A stretch of 64,000 nucleotides of DNA from Isoetes taiwanensis (taxonomy: Eukaryota; Streptophyta; Lycopodiopsida; Isoetales; Isoetaceae): positions 1,175,933 through 1,239,932 of the forward strand of contig JAJEKV010000052.1 of the NCBI GenBank assembly GCA_021234155.1, given 5' to 3'. The position numbers and the translations under genes were made by a program. Positions 22,331 through 32,893 of the stretch are shown in pieces. Each line of letters starts with the position of its first letter. The stretch's first letter is position 1. The notes beneath the pieces were generated by a model. That model did no database searches, was not told the origin of the DNA, and saw only the letters and a list, made by a program, of their open reading frames with translations.

Positions 22331-23300
22331 ATTGCTGCAATTTTTGCAACCCCTTATGGCTTTGTCAACATTTCTTAAAATAAGTTGTCAAACAGTTGGA
22401 TCCAAGAGATATGGGTCCATGAGTGGCACTGCTACATTTTTGGCAACCCCAAATTTTTTCCGGCGACCCCAAATGTCTTTGTCTCTCTTTCTCTGAAAGT
22501 GCTCGCTCTAACATCCATATCTCTTTGTGCATACCACTTGGCCCAGCTGAATATGTACTCTCAATGTGGTGTTTTGGCAAAATCATTACCATTGGTGATT
22601 CTACAAGATGGAACCTCCAATCGTTGGAATTGTGCCACGTAACATTAAGGGTAACTTACCATCTGCATCAAAAGCTATTGTTTTGAAAGTTGCTTTGGGA
22701 TATGGATCGACCGCTGTCTTACAGTGCTATGGTGCCCAACTTCCTAAGGCAGGATTCTATCATGCCTACAAAGTGTGCATGTATGGCTAAAGTTTTGCCC
22801 AACGGATGTGTGGTGAGTTGGTATAGGTCTAGTAATGCCAAAATAAATGTGAATTTGATCATGGGTTCAAACCTTGCCAATGTATGTTTATCTTTGGGAG
22901 TTGGTTACTGGGATTATACGATGATGATCCCCGACGTGGTAGAACTTAAAAGCCTATACGTGTCTTATCTTAGGATGGTTGGTCAGATAGAGAATCCTCT
23001 AGAACATTCTTATATGCTATTTTGGAAATCAACATCGTTACCTTACAATCCTTGGGTTGCAAATTGCTGTTTTGGTTGTAGTTTTTATTTAAGGACATCC
23101 AGTCAATCCAGTGAGTTCATGTTAGAACTTGCTTTTCCATCCAATCAATACGGGGGATCTTCAACACCTCTGTTCAACTCAATGAAGTTTGTATCCAACA
23201 GCTTTTTGGGACATCCAATCAATATGATTGGTTTAAGCTGCTTAGGCTATTTTCAGATGGCTGGTCAACTAGAACCTTCTAGAACATCCTCCTAAAACAA

Positions 23301-23405
23301 TTTTTATTTGACTGTACTATCAGTCAAATAAAAAACGAGCACTATATGAGGTCTTCAAAATAAAGACAATCGTCCCTCTCAAACAGCAGAGATGATGATA
23401 AACGG
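23301..23405. repeat. Third copy of a stretch of about 95 bases, with hairpin
   Basis: The sequence from about 23310 to 23405 repeats 21313-21405 in the same orientation, and occurs inverted in unit A near 5028-5120. At its left edge TTTTTATTTGACT and AGTCAAATAAAAA form a hairpin with a 9-base loop. It marks the end of unit B homology. Confidence 0.75.
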
Positions 23406-24486
23406 ATCACCTAGGCCACCTTTATTTCAAAATCATTAGATTAAGAGTCCCGTAGTTCTTACTCTCATTAGATAGCAATGGCCGCTTGGATTGGATTGCG
23501 CATCTAGGTAAGTAGAGGATTGTCCATCGTCCGAGCCTAATGAGGATGAAATTGGTTGACTCTTACTGAAAGCATGTGAAATGCAAGAGCAATAGCTATA
23601 GGTGAAAACATTGGAAGAACTATACTGTGTGAGTCTTCTCCGGAAGCACACATATAGTCCAGAGGAGTTCTAGAAATACCAACTCTACTGGAAGGGCTAT
23701 TGGAACAATTAGGGTTGGTCCATCATTAAGTCTTAATTTAATGAGTTGACTTTATTAAGAAAATTATACTTTAATTATATTAGAGAGGAGGTTTGCCTCA
23801 TGAGCATATCATAACGATGCTCGCTAAAATGTGCAAGGCAAATGCTAAAAGCTACTTCAAAACAGTTCGCAGCTTTTCTTTTGATTCTCACTGGTGAACT
23901 TTAATCATCGGATTTCTATCTTTTTTAGAGGAATTCCAACTTATGAAGTTCTCCGGTTGGGAAAAGAAACCATCCAAGTTCACGTGTTGGCGAAACAATA
24001 TTTTGGTCAATGGAAGAAAATCCAACTTCAGAAGTTCGTCTCTTGGCAGGAAAATTGCTATTTGGTCACACTTTTGAAACCATACATGCTATTTTAAATT
24101 TTGAATAGGAGAATTTTTTAGATAACTTTCTAGTAATAGCTCGGCCAACTGTAGAAAGTTCAGATCATGTGCCTCCATTTGGCAACTTTACCAACTATAC
24201 TTAAGACTTAAAACATACTTATGACACTAATATCCATTAGAAGCTCTATTAAGCATGCGGGCTCAAACTACTTCCTTATCGCTGAGTGCAACCTTTTGTA
24301 TTATATGCATTATCTATGTATATTCATTATTTTCCATTCCTTATCGGGTTTTTTCTCATCTTAGATTTTTGATCATTGATCTTTGGAATATTCTCTGCTC
24401 TATGCCAAATCAAAGGCCATTAAATTTTTGGCCAATAATTCATCCGCCACTTCCAATGGTCGAAACGCCACAAGTAGTTAGATTAA
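23406..24486. other. No gene recognised
   Basis: AT-rich DNA with short frames. It shares an inverted fragment with 16745-16800. It ends at an A-run immediately before the retroelement fragment. Confidence 0.5.
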
Positions 24487-25657
24487 AAAAAAAAAACCCG
24501 GACTTAACTAGTCAAGACAACAATCCTACTAGCCAATCAAACTACTGCAGTCAATCCCTTAGTAGTTTAATCATTCTATACAGTGTCTTGAGCCAAGGAC
24601 AAAGATAGTGCATCATATCCAGGTCTGTACAAGTTTCCTAACTTTAGAAAGATATAATACTTTTGTCACATATAATACAATATTTTCTACAATTCATGCA
24701 AGGCATGTCTCTTCATACGTAGACTCCTTTACTTTTTCATATATTTTTTCCACTTTAGGTTTCACTTTATGCATGGAAGCACATGTCTTAACTCTTTACA
24801 CCAAAATTATTTTCCATGCATGCAATACTTATTTTCCACATGCCAGACTCATGCATGTAAAGTTATGCATGCAGACTTATCTTATAATATATTTTTGTTT
24901 ACTCCCAATAGTGGTTTCGAAGTTATCTTTCTAGTATTGTCAAATTTCAGACATCCCCTTATTCATTAGTTACCATGCAAATGTATGTATGTTCATCTTT
25001 CATCAATTTCTATAAGTTCAGCTTTAACTTTTCCTGCTTAACAGTTAAAAGCCACCACCATTACTTCATCGAATAGATTGATATTTTATTGCACCTTATT
25101 TTTACCACTAGCTTAGCTTTGGTGTTTCATGACGACAGTATTTAGACGTATGGACTCAAGTCTGCTCCACAATGCTGAAACTTAGAACAAACACAGTAAT
25201 ATTTTACTTCATATTCAGTTCTGCCAACAACATTGGTTTAGCTTTTTCCGCCAGCAAAGTCATTTTTTAAGCAAAATATGCTATAACCAGGAGCTTTACT
25301 ATTTAAATATTAATTATCTGGCTCAAACCACCTTACATAAGTTGCAAATGAAAGACTAGAATATCTGTTTGCTCCATGTTCTTACTATCAGTTACCTTTG
25401 ATTTTAGATTGATCTCGTACACCATATGTGAGTTCTGAACTTTCCTTTTAATCATTTAAGATACAAAATCATTAAAATACCAGGGTTTTCGCTACAACTC
25501 CTTCTATTTTTCCGCATATCAACGCAGATACAAAATTGCCTATTTATCATACTTGAAATTCTTGTGTAGTCCATATACTCGATTCAAATCATCCTTTTGA
25601 GCGAACTCCTCATAACAGCAAAAAAGAAAGCACAATAGCAGAAGAAATTCCACGTAC

Positions 25658-25786
25658 CTGCATCCAATCATGTAAACGTTAGCAATAGGCTTGGTAACGA
25701 TACAAGGGCCAAAAGGTACATTGGGAATTTCTTGGCTCTTCGCCCTTCACCCATTGTACCTCTTTTATGCCCTTGATTCGTTCAAG
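25658..25786 (-). other. Possible internal exon or coding relic, copy 1
   Basis: On the minus strand a stretch ending in a good donor (GATGCAG|GTACGTGG, exon edge 25658) can be read as IPNVPFGPCIVTKP... into VYMIGC. The same stretch in copy 2 (about 40176-40305) carries substitutions that keep the frame open. No acceptor gives a clean frame with exon 1, so this may be a splice variant, a relic or chance. Confidence 0.25.
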
Positions 25787-26692
25787 CTCAGATAAAATGA
25801 AAACAAATATTGGACAAACTTATAATAAAGATAAGAGTAACTAATTCTGAAAACCTGTTATTTATTTACCATAGCTGCAGTACAACAACATAAAAGGCCA
25901 ATGCAGCACATTTATATTAAGGCCTGCCATCTTTATGTTAACATTTGGATCTTCTCCTTTCAATTAATGTTACGCCTTCTACTTTCTTAGCCTAGCCTTA
26001 GTCAGCTATTTCACACTGTCTTGAAATCATAATAATGTAAGGGATAAAACCAGGCTTACTTAGACATCTGGCCTAATGATAACTATTGAAAACATAGAAT
26101 AGTAGTAGGCCTACTTAAAAACTAGTTATTTGGCCTGGACTTCTAGCTGTTATACGTCCTCACAGTATGCCAAGGCAGCCCATTTATAATACATATGATA
26201 ACAAGGTCTATTTACAAGTTATCTGGTCTGCAAATGGATATTTGGAAACCTGGGATAACACAAGGTTTATTTAGATATTAGTTGCCTGGTCAGGATTTAC
26301 AGCAGATATATATATATCATAGCAAGGCACTGTAGTACAGTTATACTAAGGCATGCAATCTATGTGCTTACATCTGGATCCTCTTTTCTTAACACCCTCA
26401 CATTATGCCAGGGCAGCACATCTATAATACATATGATAATAAGGCCCATTTAAAAGTTACCTGGTCTGCAAATGGACATTTGGAAACCTGGGATAATACA
26501 AGGTTTATTTAGATGGGATAATACTGGAAACATGGGATAGTGTCAGGCCCATTTAAACATTAGTTATACTGCCTGCACCATTATCTGTTATAAATCATTG
26601 CAGAAGGCTAGGCTAAGCAAGGGTTAGATCACAATGATCTTTTATCTAATCTGACCCCTTTCTTTTAAACAAATTGACTTAATCTTTGTTAC

Positions 26693-26992
26693 CTGAACTT
26701 CGTCTTCATCAGAGGACAAATCCACGTCTTGTTGTGTTTCAGGAACAAAGTGTTCATTGCTGGGATTCGCTCTGGAATAACCACTATTTCTTTTAGCCAG
26801 CTGCCCTGTACTGCTATCCCCGTATCCTCTCTTAGGTGCATAGCCACGGCCTCTGCCCCTTCTTTCCATTTCTAGTGCTTTGATTCTAACTTCCCTATCA
26901 CACCAAGCAAGTTCCCTTTCTAAGCTTTCACAAAGCCGCTCCTCTTCTTCTGAATAGAAACCTTCACTTCCGTTTTCAGACTTGCCTCCCAT
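26693..26992 (-). CDS. First exon of retroelement ORF1 (copy 1)
   Basis: The exon starts at an ATG in good context (AAAAATGGG) and codes about 100 residues. It has an acidic start with SEEEERLCESLERELAW (possible helix or coiled coil), an Arg/Gly-rich patch (RRGRGRGYAPKRG), and an acidic end, SSDEDEVQ. It ends at a clean donor, CAG|GTAACAAAG, in phase 0. Without splicing the frame continues 16 more codons to a stop at 26642. Copy 2 at 60731-60423 differs by in-frame insertions and deletions only. I do not recognise the domain; RG-rich and acidic stretches would suit nucleic-acid or protein binding. In this copy the downstream exons are missing, so it is probably not functional alone. Confidence 0.55.
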
Positions 26993-27022
26993 TTTTGCAG
27001 TTATGCTTATTAGCGGGAGTTT

Positions 27023-27091
27023 TTAGAGGTCATAAAGACCGGTTGGCTGCCAGTTAGCATTCCGACCTCTGCCATCTCTGGTATCTGCCAT
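27023..27091 (-). CDS. Upstream micro-ORF before exon 1 (copy 1)
   Basis: An ATG at 27091 opens a 22-codon frame (starting MADTRDGRGR) that stops 30 bases before the exon 1 ATG and is in the same frame. Copy 2 has the same micro-ORF with two amino-acid changes. It could reduce translation of ORF1, or it could be remains of a longer N-terminus cut by a stop. Confidence 0.3.
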   Translation of the reverse strand: MADTRDGRGRNANWQPTGLYDL

Positions 27092-27715
27092 TTTTCATCG
27101 ATTCTCAGAACCCTAAATTCTTTACTTTAATTTTGGCGACTGAACGTCTCACCTTAAGCCCCTTAGGGGTCAACACTTAGGTCGTATACAACTGTCTAAG
27201 GTAAAACATTATGTCCCTTAAATTAAACCATCTTCTCATTAACCACCCGTTAGGTTTCAACTTAGCAACCTAGGTCCTAGGTTACCCTACTAGTCCACAA
27301 GTCTTTTACAAGCTTAGGCCATATATTTTTTTAAAAAAAACCTACTATGCATGTCTAACATTTGTACTTGATAATTTTTTTTAAAAACCAAGCAGTTGAT
27401 GAGTGCACCAGTTTCAACTTACCAATTTAGGCCCTAGGTTATCATCCTAGCCCCAGTTTTACTATAAGCCTAGGCCATATTTTTTTTAAAAAAGGCAGCA
27501 ATACTATGTATGCCTACCATTTATACTTGATACATTTTCTTACCAAGCAGTTTGTTGAGTGCATAATCATTTAAGCATCTCTTTATACATTTATAAAAAA
27601 AACCCTACCTCCATCCGTAGGATTGTATTAAAGACCCCTGTATCTTAGTCAGCTTACTGTAACTATAGGGTGAATAGACCCCTACTTGTTACAGTAGGGG
27701 CCTTTTACAACCCTA

Positions 27716-27762
27716 CTAGAAACGTGTGCCCGGCGATGCCGGGCATTAGTGGTGGATGTGTG
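27716..27762 (-). mobile_element. Helitron 3' end (minus strand)
   Basis: Read on the minus strand, GCCCGGCATCGCCGGGC forms a hairpin, followed by ACACGTTT and CTAG before a T. This is almost the same as the ends at 46451 and 43886. The 5' TC end should lie at higher coordinates, but I could not identify it. If it lies beyond about 33 kb, the F-box and cyclophilin remnants would be inside the element. Confidence 0.6.
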
Positions 27763-30476
27763 CAATGCATTTAAGGGAATATATATTTTTCAGGTGAAGT
27801 AGATACTATAGATAGAGAATAAACTTTAACTTTAAAGTGTAAATATATGAAGTAACTTGTATAAAACTATTTAGTTCTTGATCTAACAATTCCATTTTCA
27901 TCGACAAATTGCCTTCAGCAAAATCTTTAAAAAATATATTGGGTCTACCCACAAATACAAACTTTTTTTAATGCAATTTGAAACTATAATGTCTGTCAGC
28001 CTCAATGGATCCACATCATGAAGAACTTATCCCAAAGAATCTTAGGAACATCTATCAGCTCGATGCAAAGCTCATTTGCGATGCTGACAGGTATAAAACC
28101 TCCTCTCATTAAGACTATGGCGGCGAACATGAATGTATAAACATCCTCTAATATCGTGTTCCACATGCACGACTCAGGTCTACCAACAACTATGCTATAT
28201 TTTGCTAGAAACTCGGGAAGCTCATAATCACCATGTCCCCACTTTGAATTGTCTCAAAATACCAAGGGTTTCCTCCACTACGCTGCTCCAATGCTACCTT
28301 CATCGGATGCATTTTCAATCTGGTTTATCAAACACGAAGTAGTTGGTGTATTTATTCTAGTTAATCTGACATTCTCAAATTCCCTAGCTAATGCTTTCGC
28401 CTTGGCCATACAGCTTCATACCTAATGCCTGCCTTTCTCCAATCTAGTTTTCAATTTCTTAGGTGTTTGATAAGATAGGTTTTGCCGTACAACATTCGGG
28501 GTTTGAGGCCCAGATGTTTAACATTAACAATATCACTTGGTAGTGAACTCATTACATCTACACTTGTCAATACATCAACTGAGACACACTCATTCAATTC
28601 AATGTGCAAGTTAGTTCCTGATGATGCGACCTGACCAGGCAATAGTTGAGGGCATGTTGAATGTGTATGGTTATTGATTTTGTAGGTGCAATAGGATGTT
28701 AAAGATAGGAAGGAAACCTTAGGTTATATTGCCTCCTTAGTTGTTAGTTCAAAAATTGCTAATTCAACCAACAAATTGCCTTAGTCAGCATGTCTTAAAC
28801 ATTAGTCGTGGGCATATAAATTAATGCAATAGAATATTGTAGCCAAATGCCAACCCATGAAAAAATGACTTGCATTTGTCATGTAACAGTTTGTAACAGT
28901 TTGTAGGTGTGATGATGATAGGAGTTCACAGATTGTAGTTCGCAGTTCGCAATTCACAGTTAAAGTTCAAACATTGAGCCAGATAAATTTCTAACCAGAT
29001 TGTAGTCCGCAGTTCAAGTTTGTAGTTCGCAATTCACAGTTAAAGTTCAAACATTGAGCCAGATAAATTTCTAACCATGCACTGCCATAGCCAAAATCAA
29101 TTCCTTAATATGTGATTCATAATGAGAGAAATTATGATTGAATCACATAAAAGATGCTTGCAGCTGCGGCTATAAGATTGAAATTGCAGCTTTTATATCC
29201 TTATTCAATTTTTTCAACTAACCTAACCTGAACATGCTGCAAATGGAAGATCCATATATGCGTTTGGATCTACAACAGACATCCGTTGGCAAATTACTGA
29301 AAGCCAGAGCTATCATTGCTCAAGACAAAAAGATAAACTGAGAACAAATTAAATACCGCAAATATTCTTCATTATCTTTGTAAAGCATCAACAAAACCTT
29401 TTCATAGCAACATACCCATTTCAATAAAATTGTCCAACTTTCACGTCGTCAACCATCTTCGCATCAAATGCCATACCCTATATTGCTCAAAAAGAACCTT
29501 ATATAAAAAAGCTAGATCTCATTCTGCATGAAATAAATAAAAATTAATGCTTAGTTCAAGCATACAGTTGCAATTAGAAGGCATCAAAAAATGGATTATC
29601 AGTGTTGGTTACTGAATTTACAACACGTCTTATGGATTTCTAAGGCCTTCTCATTCATGCTGGGCTGATGATCTAGCTTTCAGCAACCAAATCCCTAGCA
29701 TGACGCAATTTTTACATTATGTCTGATCCTAATATTTTACATATGAAAATTTGATAGCCTAATACAAATTTAATCTAATTCATTCTCAGAGCTAGAAGAA
29801 ATGAAGCATTAAAACCTCATGTGCATGTCTGATTTCCAAAAATATAGACATCTGATAGATATATCCGCACATATATCGAGATATGTCCCAAAACCACCAG
29901 CCTCATGATCACAATGGCACCACAAAAGCATGGCGCACTTACAACGATCTATGCATGGACATACTTGCTATCTATCATAATCTGGACTTCGAGATGCACT
30001 TGTTTAGGTTAGAAATGGAAATGATGAGCAAAGCAGATCCCTCATAAGTAAAAACTTGCTTAAATGTCTGCCTATTTGAGACAGAATGGTCCATTTCCAT
30101 GCAATGCCCTAATCTACATGGAATTTATACTCCACTCCAAGCTACACTACAATATATAAAACAAACTGGTGTCAAGCTCATATGAAGATGGGCACCCAGC
30201 AAACAGTAACTTTCTTTTGTATGTCCTCGTACCAGTCTGCCTAAGTAAAATTTTATGCCAATATCTCAAAAATTGAAAAACCTTTATCTGGAGAATGCTT
30301 GTTAGAAAAAGAAGGCATACTTGAATTTGTTGCATTTTGTGAACATGAGGTTCTGGATTCTCAAACAGAGTGGCCATGAAAAGCTTTATTCATTGAAGCT
30401 TGCCTCGGCATTACTTTGCTTCTGCATCAAATAAACAAAAGGAGTAACATATAAAAATGGATGTAGTAGATGCATA
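27763..30476. other. Mostly featureless; weak decayed coding near 28000-28340
   Basis: On the minus strand about 28010-28200 reads as WNTILEDVYTFMFAAIVL, then RGGFIPVSIANELCIELIDV in one frame, with stops around it. It looks like a degraded exon, but I cannot name the family. A phrase of about 60 bases (GTTCGCAATTCACAGTTAAA and on) is tandemly repeated near 28935-29075. Nothing else is supportable. Confidence 0.4.
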
Positions 30477-30727
30477 TTCACACGGGGGGTTACTTCGGGC
30501 AACGAGAGCCTTCGGATGGGCATATTTGCCCTTTATTCCAAGATCTGGACCGTACATAGCGATCCTCGTTTGTGGGGTATGCATGTACAAGTTTTTGTAT
30601 ACTGTATATTAAGATTTGCAAAATACTATAAGATTTGAGAGAATGTACTTAATGGTATTAAATTTGTACATGTATTGTAAATATATTTTTGGGGCTCTCG
30701 CTGCCCTACGTAACCCCCCCGTGTGAA
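30477..30727. mobile_element. 251-bp MITE with TA target duplication
   Basis: The ends are inverted repeats, TTCACACGGGGGGTTAC and GTAACCCCCCCGTGTGAA, and the match continues inward through GGGCA(A/G)CGAGAGCC. Flanking TA dinucleotides at 30475 and 30728 suggest a Tc1/mariner-type MITE. No empty site is present in the window to confirm the duplication. Confidence 0.7.
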
Positions 30728-31189
30728 TATGTAGCATAATAACAGAATATGCACCCAAACCAAAGGGGGTTTAAGGGGGATTTTAATTTAAATGTGTCAA
30801 ATGCAATGGTTTGTGTTAATAATGTTAGTTGTGTGTTAACTAAAAAAAATTTTGGCCCCTTTGGGGCCTTACGGATGGTGTAGAGGTGTAGATATAGACA
30901 TTTTAAGTAATTGCAATGACCTTACTAGAAATAAAGGGCATGTTTCTGCCATCACTAGTCTCATTGTTCAAATTTAGGTCGGGCAGAATATGCAAAGCTA
31001 GAACCATATGGAGGTAGTAGGAAAAAGATATTGCAAATACTCACAGTAAAATTTCTTTAAAGAGAAGCAATAGAATTGTTAGTAATCACCATAAATGAGA
31101 TAATAGAATTACAGAATAGATCCTCTAATCCAGCATTTCCGTGCGTGATAGTGGCTGGATTATAATATAATATGCCTCTGCCCTATTAT

Positions 31190-32298
31190 TCATGAGTGAC
31201 TTGCCAAGGCCGTCTCCTTCAGAAGAAGATACAATGAGATTTTTGCCCGCAAACCGCCATGTATTAATATCAAGGCACCTTCTCTATCTGCTCCAAGTTC
31301 ATGCACTTGATTGTAATAGTCATCAACAACATAATCCACAACATCTCCTCTAAACGCAACCTCTCGCCATGTATCTGCCAGAATGTTGTAGGAAAGTATG
31401 CTGTGAGCATAAGAATCATAGTGTCCCCTTATTGTGACAAAATGAACCACCCCATTATGCCTTTGTTTTGGTACCATTCGCAAATTTCCTTCTGAGATCA
31501 TCCCACCATCACTACATTTGTCGCTTGTGCATTTACCGGACCAGCTTTCTACATCAGAATCATACACATGTGCCACAAAAAGTGGTATCCGGCAGTCACA
31601 ATGCATTCACAAAGTGCTCCTTTGGAAGCTCCCAATAAGAAATCACAACTACTTTATACCTAAGCCTTTTGTTGCATGATCTCACGGAGGAACTTTTAGG
31701 GTTCTTATCTACATGCAATGCAACTATACAAGCACGGAAATCAAGCACGCAAGATGGAGCTTTGGGTAAGAATATAGACTAACCGGTAAGGGGATTGAGA
31801 ATCGCCAGTTGCCAATTTAAAACCCGCCTCAACATATTGAGCAAATGAACAAAGTATGTTTTGGGGAAGCTCTCCAATCGCCGGCAATTCTAACAAAGAG
31901 TTTTGGGGGCTCCACTCGAAAGTGCCTTCAGCCTCGACCTTAAAAACAACATCCATTCCATTGATAACCTTCCCAACAAAGAGTGATGAAGAACTGAGAT
32001 CCATTAGTATTAGGCCCTCGCATTTGCCATAGACAAGACACGGGGCAAGTGTTAAGCTTAAAGTTTTCATCTGCAAACTTGGCCCCATAGATAGATTCTC
32101 CTCCCCTTCCATCTCCATGGGTAAAATCCCTCCTTGGATGATAAAACTAGGGATAATAATGATGAAGAATGTCGCCTTTAAAATGCAAAGCCTTACCACT
32201 TTGGATCTCTGCGCAGAATGCTGATCCGAGAAAAGCGCTAAGCGAGAAAGGACGGACCATCTCTTAGGATAGTCTTGCAAGTGTTTCGGGGCAACCAA
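31190..32298 (-). pseudogene. F-box/kelch-type protein remnant
   Basis: Two minus-strand frames (32298-31741 and 31606-31190) are joined by a readable stretch in a third frame (KNPKSSS, RLRYKVVVISYW). The order is: a start region; LPAIGELPQN; SPYRLVYI; RYKVVVIS; FVAHVYDSDVESW; YNILADTWREV. The pattern of a PLTG-like block, then RYKVVV, then VYDS...SW is typical of plant F-box proteins with a C-terminal kelch-like domain, which select substrates for SCF ubiquitin ligases. The F-box itself is not evident. Frameshifts and a stop at about 31606 break the gene. It may be a captured fragment, because a Helitron 3' end lies downstream on the same strand. Confidence 0.55.
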
Positions 32299-32575
32299 GG
32301 CCAGAACTAGCAGCCGGGGCCAAAGCTATAAGGGAACCTCTCGCAAATGATCGCCATATCTCTCGGTATCGAGGAAACCCGAAGGGGTACAACATTTTTT
32401 GCACTTATGGGCTCCGTCTGAATTGGCTAGGCTGGACCGAGGAAGACTATGATGGCCAGCCATCGGTACAAGTTGCAGATGCAGAGTAAATGCCCTAAAT
32501 TCGTCGGTGCAGATCAGCGATTTTCACATTTCGGAAAACAGACCGAACCGAGTCAAAGGGGATAGATCCAGAGAA

Positions 32576-32893
32576 TTATATCAGAAACAGGCAAAGATTA
32601 TTAACCCCGTGACACATATGTTCCAGAGCTCGGAAATTGTCCACAGTTTTAGGAATTGCATTACCATAGAGCCCCATAACCACGCGACCTGCTGCCTTCC
32701 CATTGATTTCCACATCAAAATAAGCCTTGTGTGTGTGTGCCTTCGTTTTGTAAAATTTCGACCAGAGCCAAGCTGCAGAAGCAACCTCGGCTCCAGAAGG
32801 CCTAGCCCTAAATGCACGAATTTTCAGAAAGAAGCTACATGCAGGAGTTGTCCACGATTTTTTTGGCCTTAGATGCCCTAAAATGCTTTCCAC
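32576..32893 (-). pseudogene. Cyclophilin (peptidyl-prolyl isomerase) 5' fragment
   Basis: The minus-strand frame holds [20 protein letters not shown] and then [17 protein letters not shown], matching the N-terminal strand block of single-domain cyclophilins (usual YFDVEI...[26 protein letters not shown]). The frame then reads EHMCHG, where CTGE is expected, and soon stops. The catalytic core residues further on are absent, so the piece cannot be an active isomerase. It lies on the same strand as the F-box remnant, about 280 bases upstream. Confidence 0.75.

Larger units (their letters stand above)
17115..23300. repeat. Segmental duplication, unit B (right copy)
   Basis: This is the head-to-tail paralogue of unit A. 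It keeps the functional-looking kinase and lacks the Helitron and the 492-bp MITE, but carries its own 271-bp MITE at 22060-22330. It ends near 23300, where a stretch of about 95 bases already present at 21313-21405 appears again. Confidence 0.9.
24487..27598 (-). mobile_element. 5' fragment of the intron-bearing retroelement (copy 1)
   Basis: This region is nearly identical to two separated blocks of copy 2: 24487-26074 matches 39052-40595, and 26070-27598 matches 59802-61340. It contains the first exon (26992-26693) and most of the large first intron, but not the ORF1 exon 2 or the reverse transcriptase. Both ends lie at A-runs (AAAAAAAACCC). It serves as the empty site for the 19.2-kb CACTA-like insertion in copy 2. 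The orientation follows the exon on the minus strand. Confidence 0.8.

Noticed and set aside
24608-24934. 108-codon plus-strand frame, repeated at 39168-39494
   Set aside because: It is conserved only because both copies of the retroelement intron are young. It shows no family signature and is antisense to the element.
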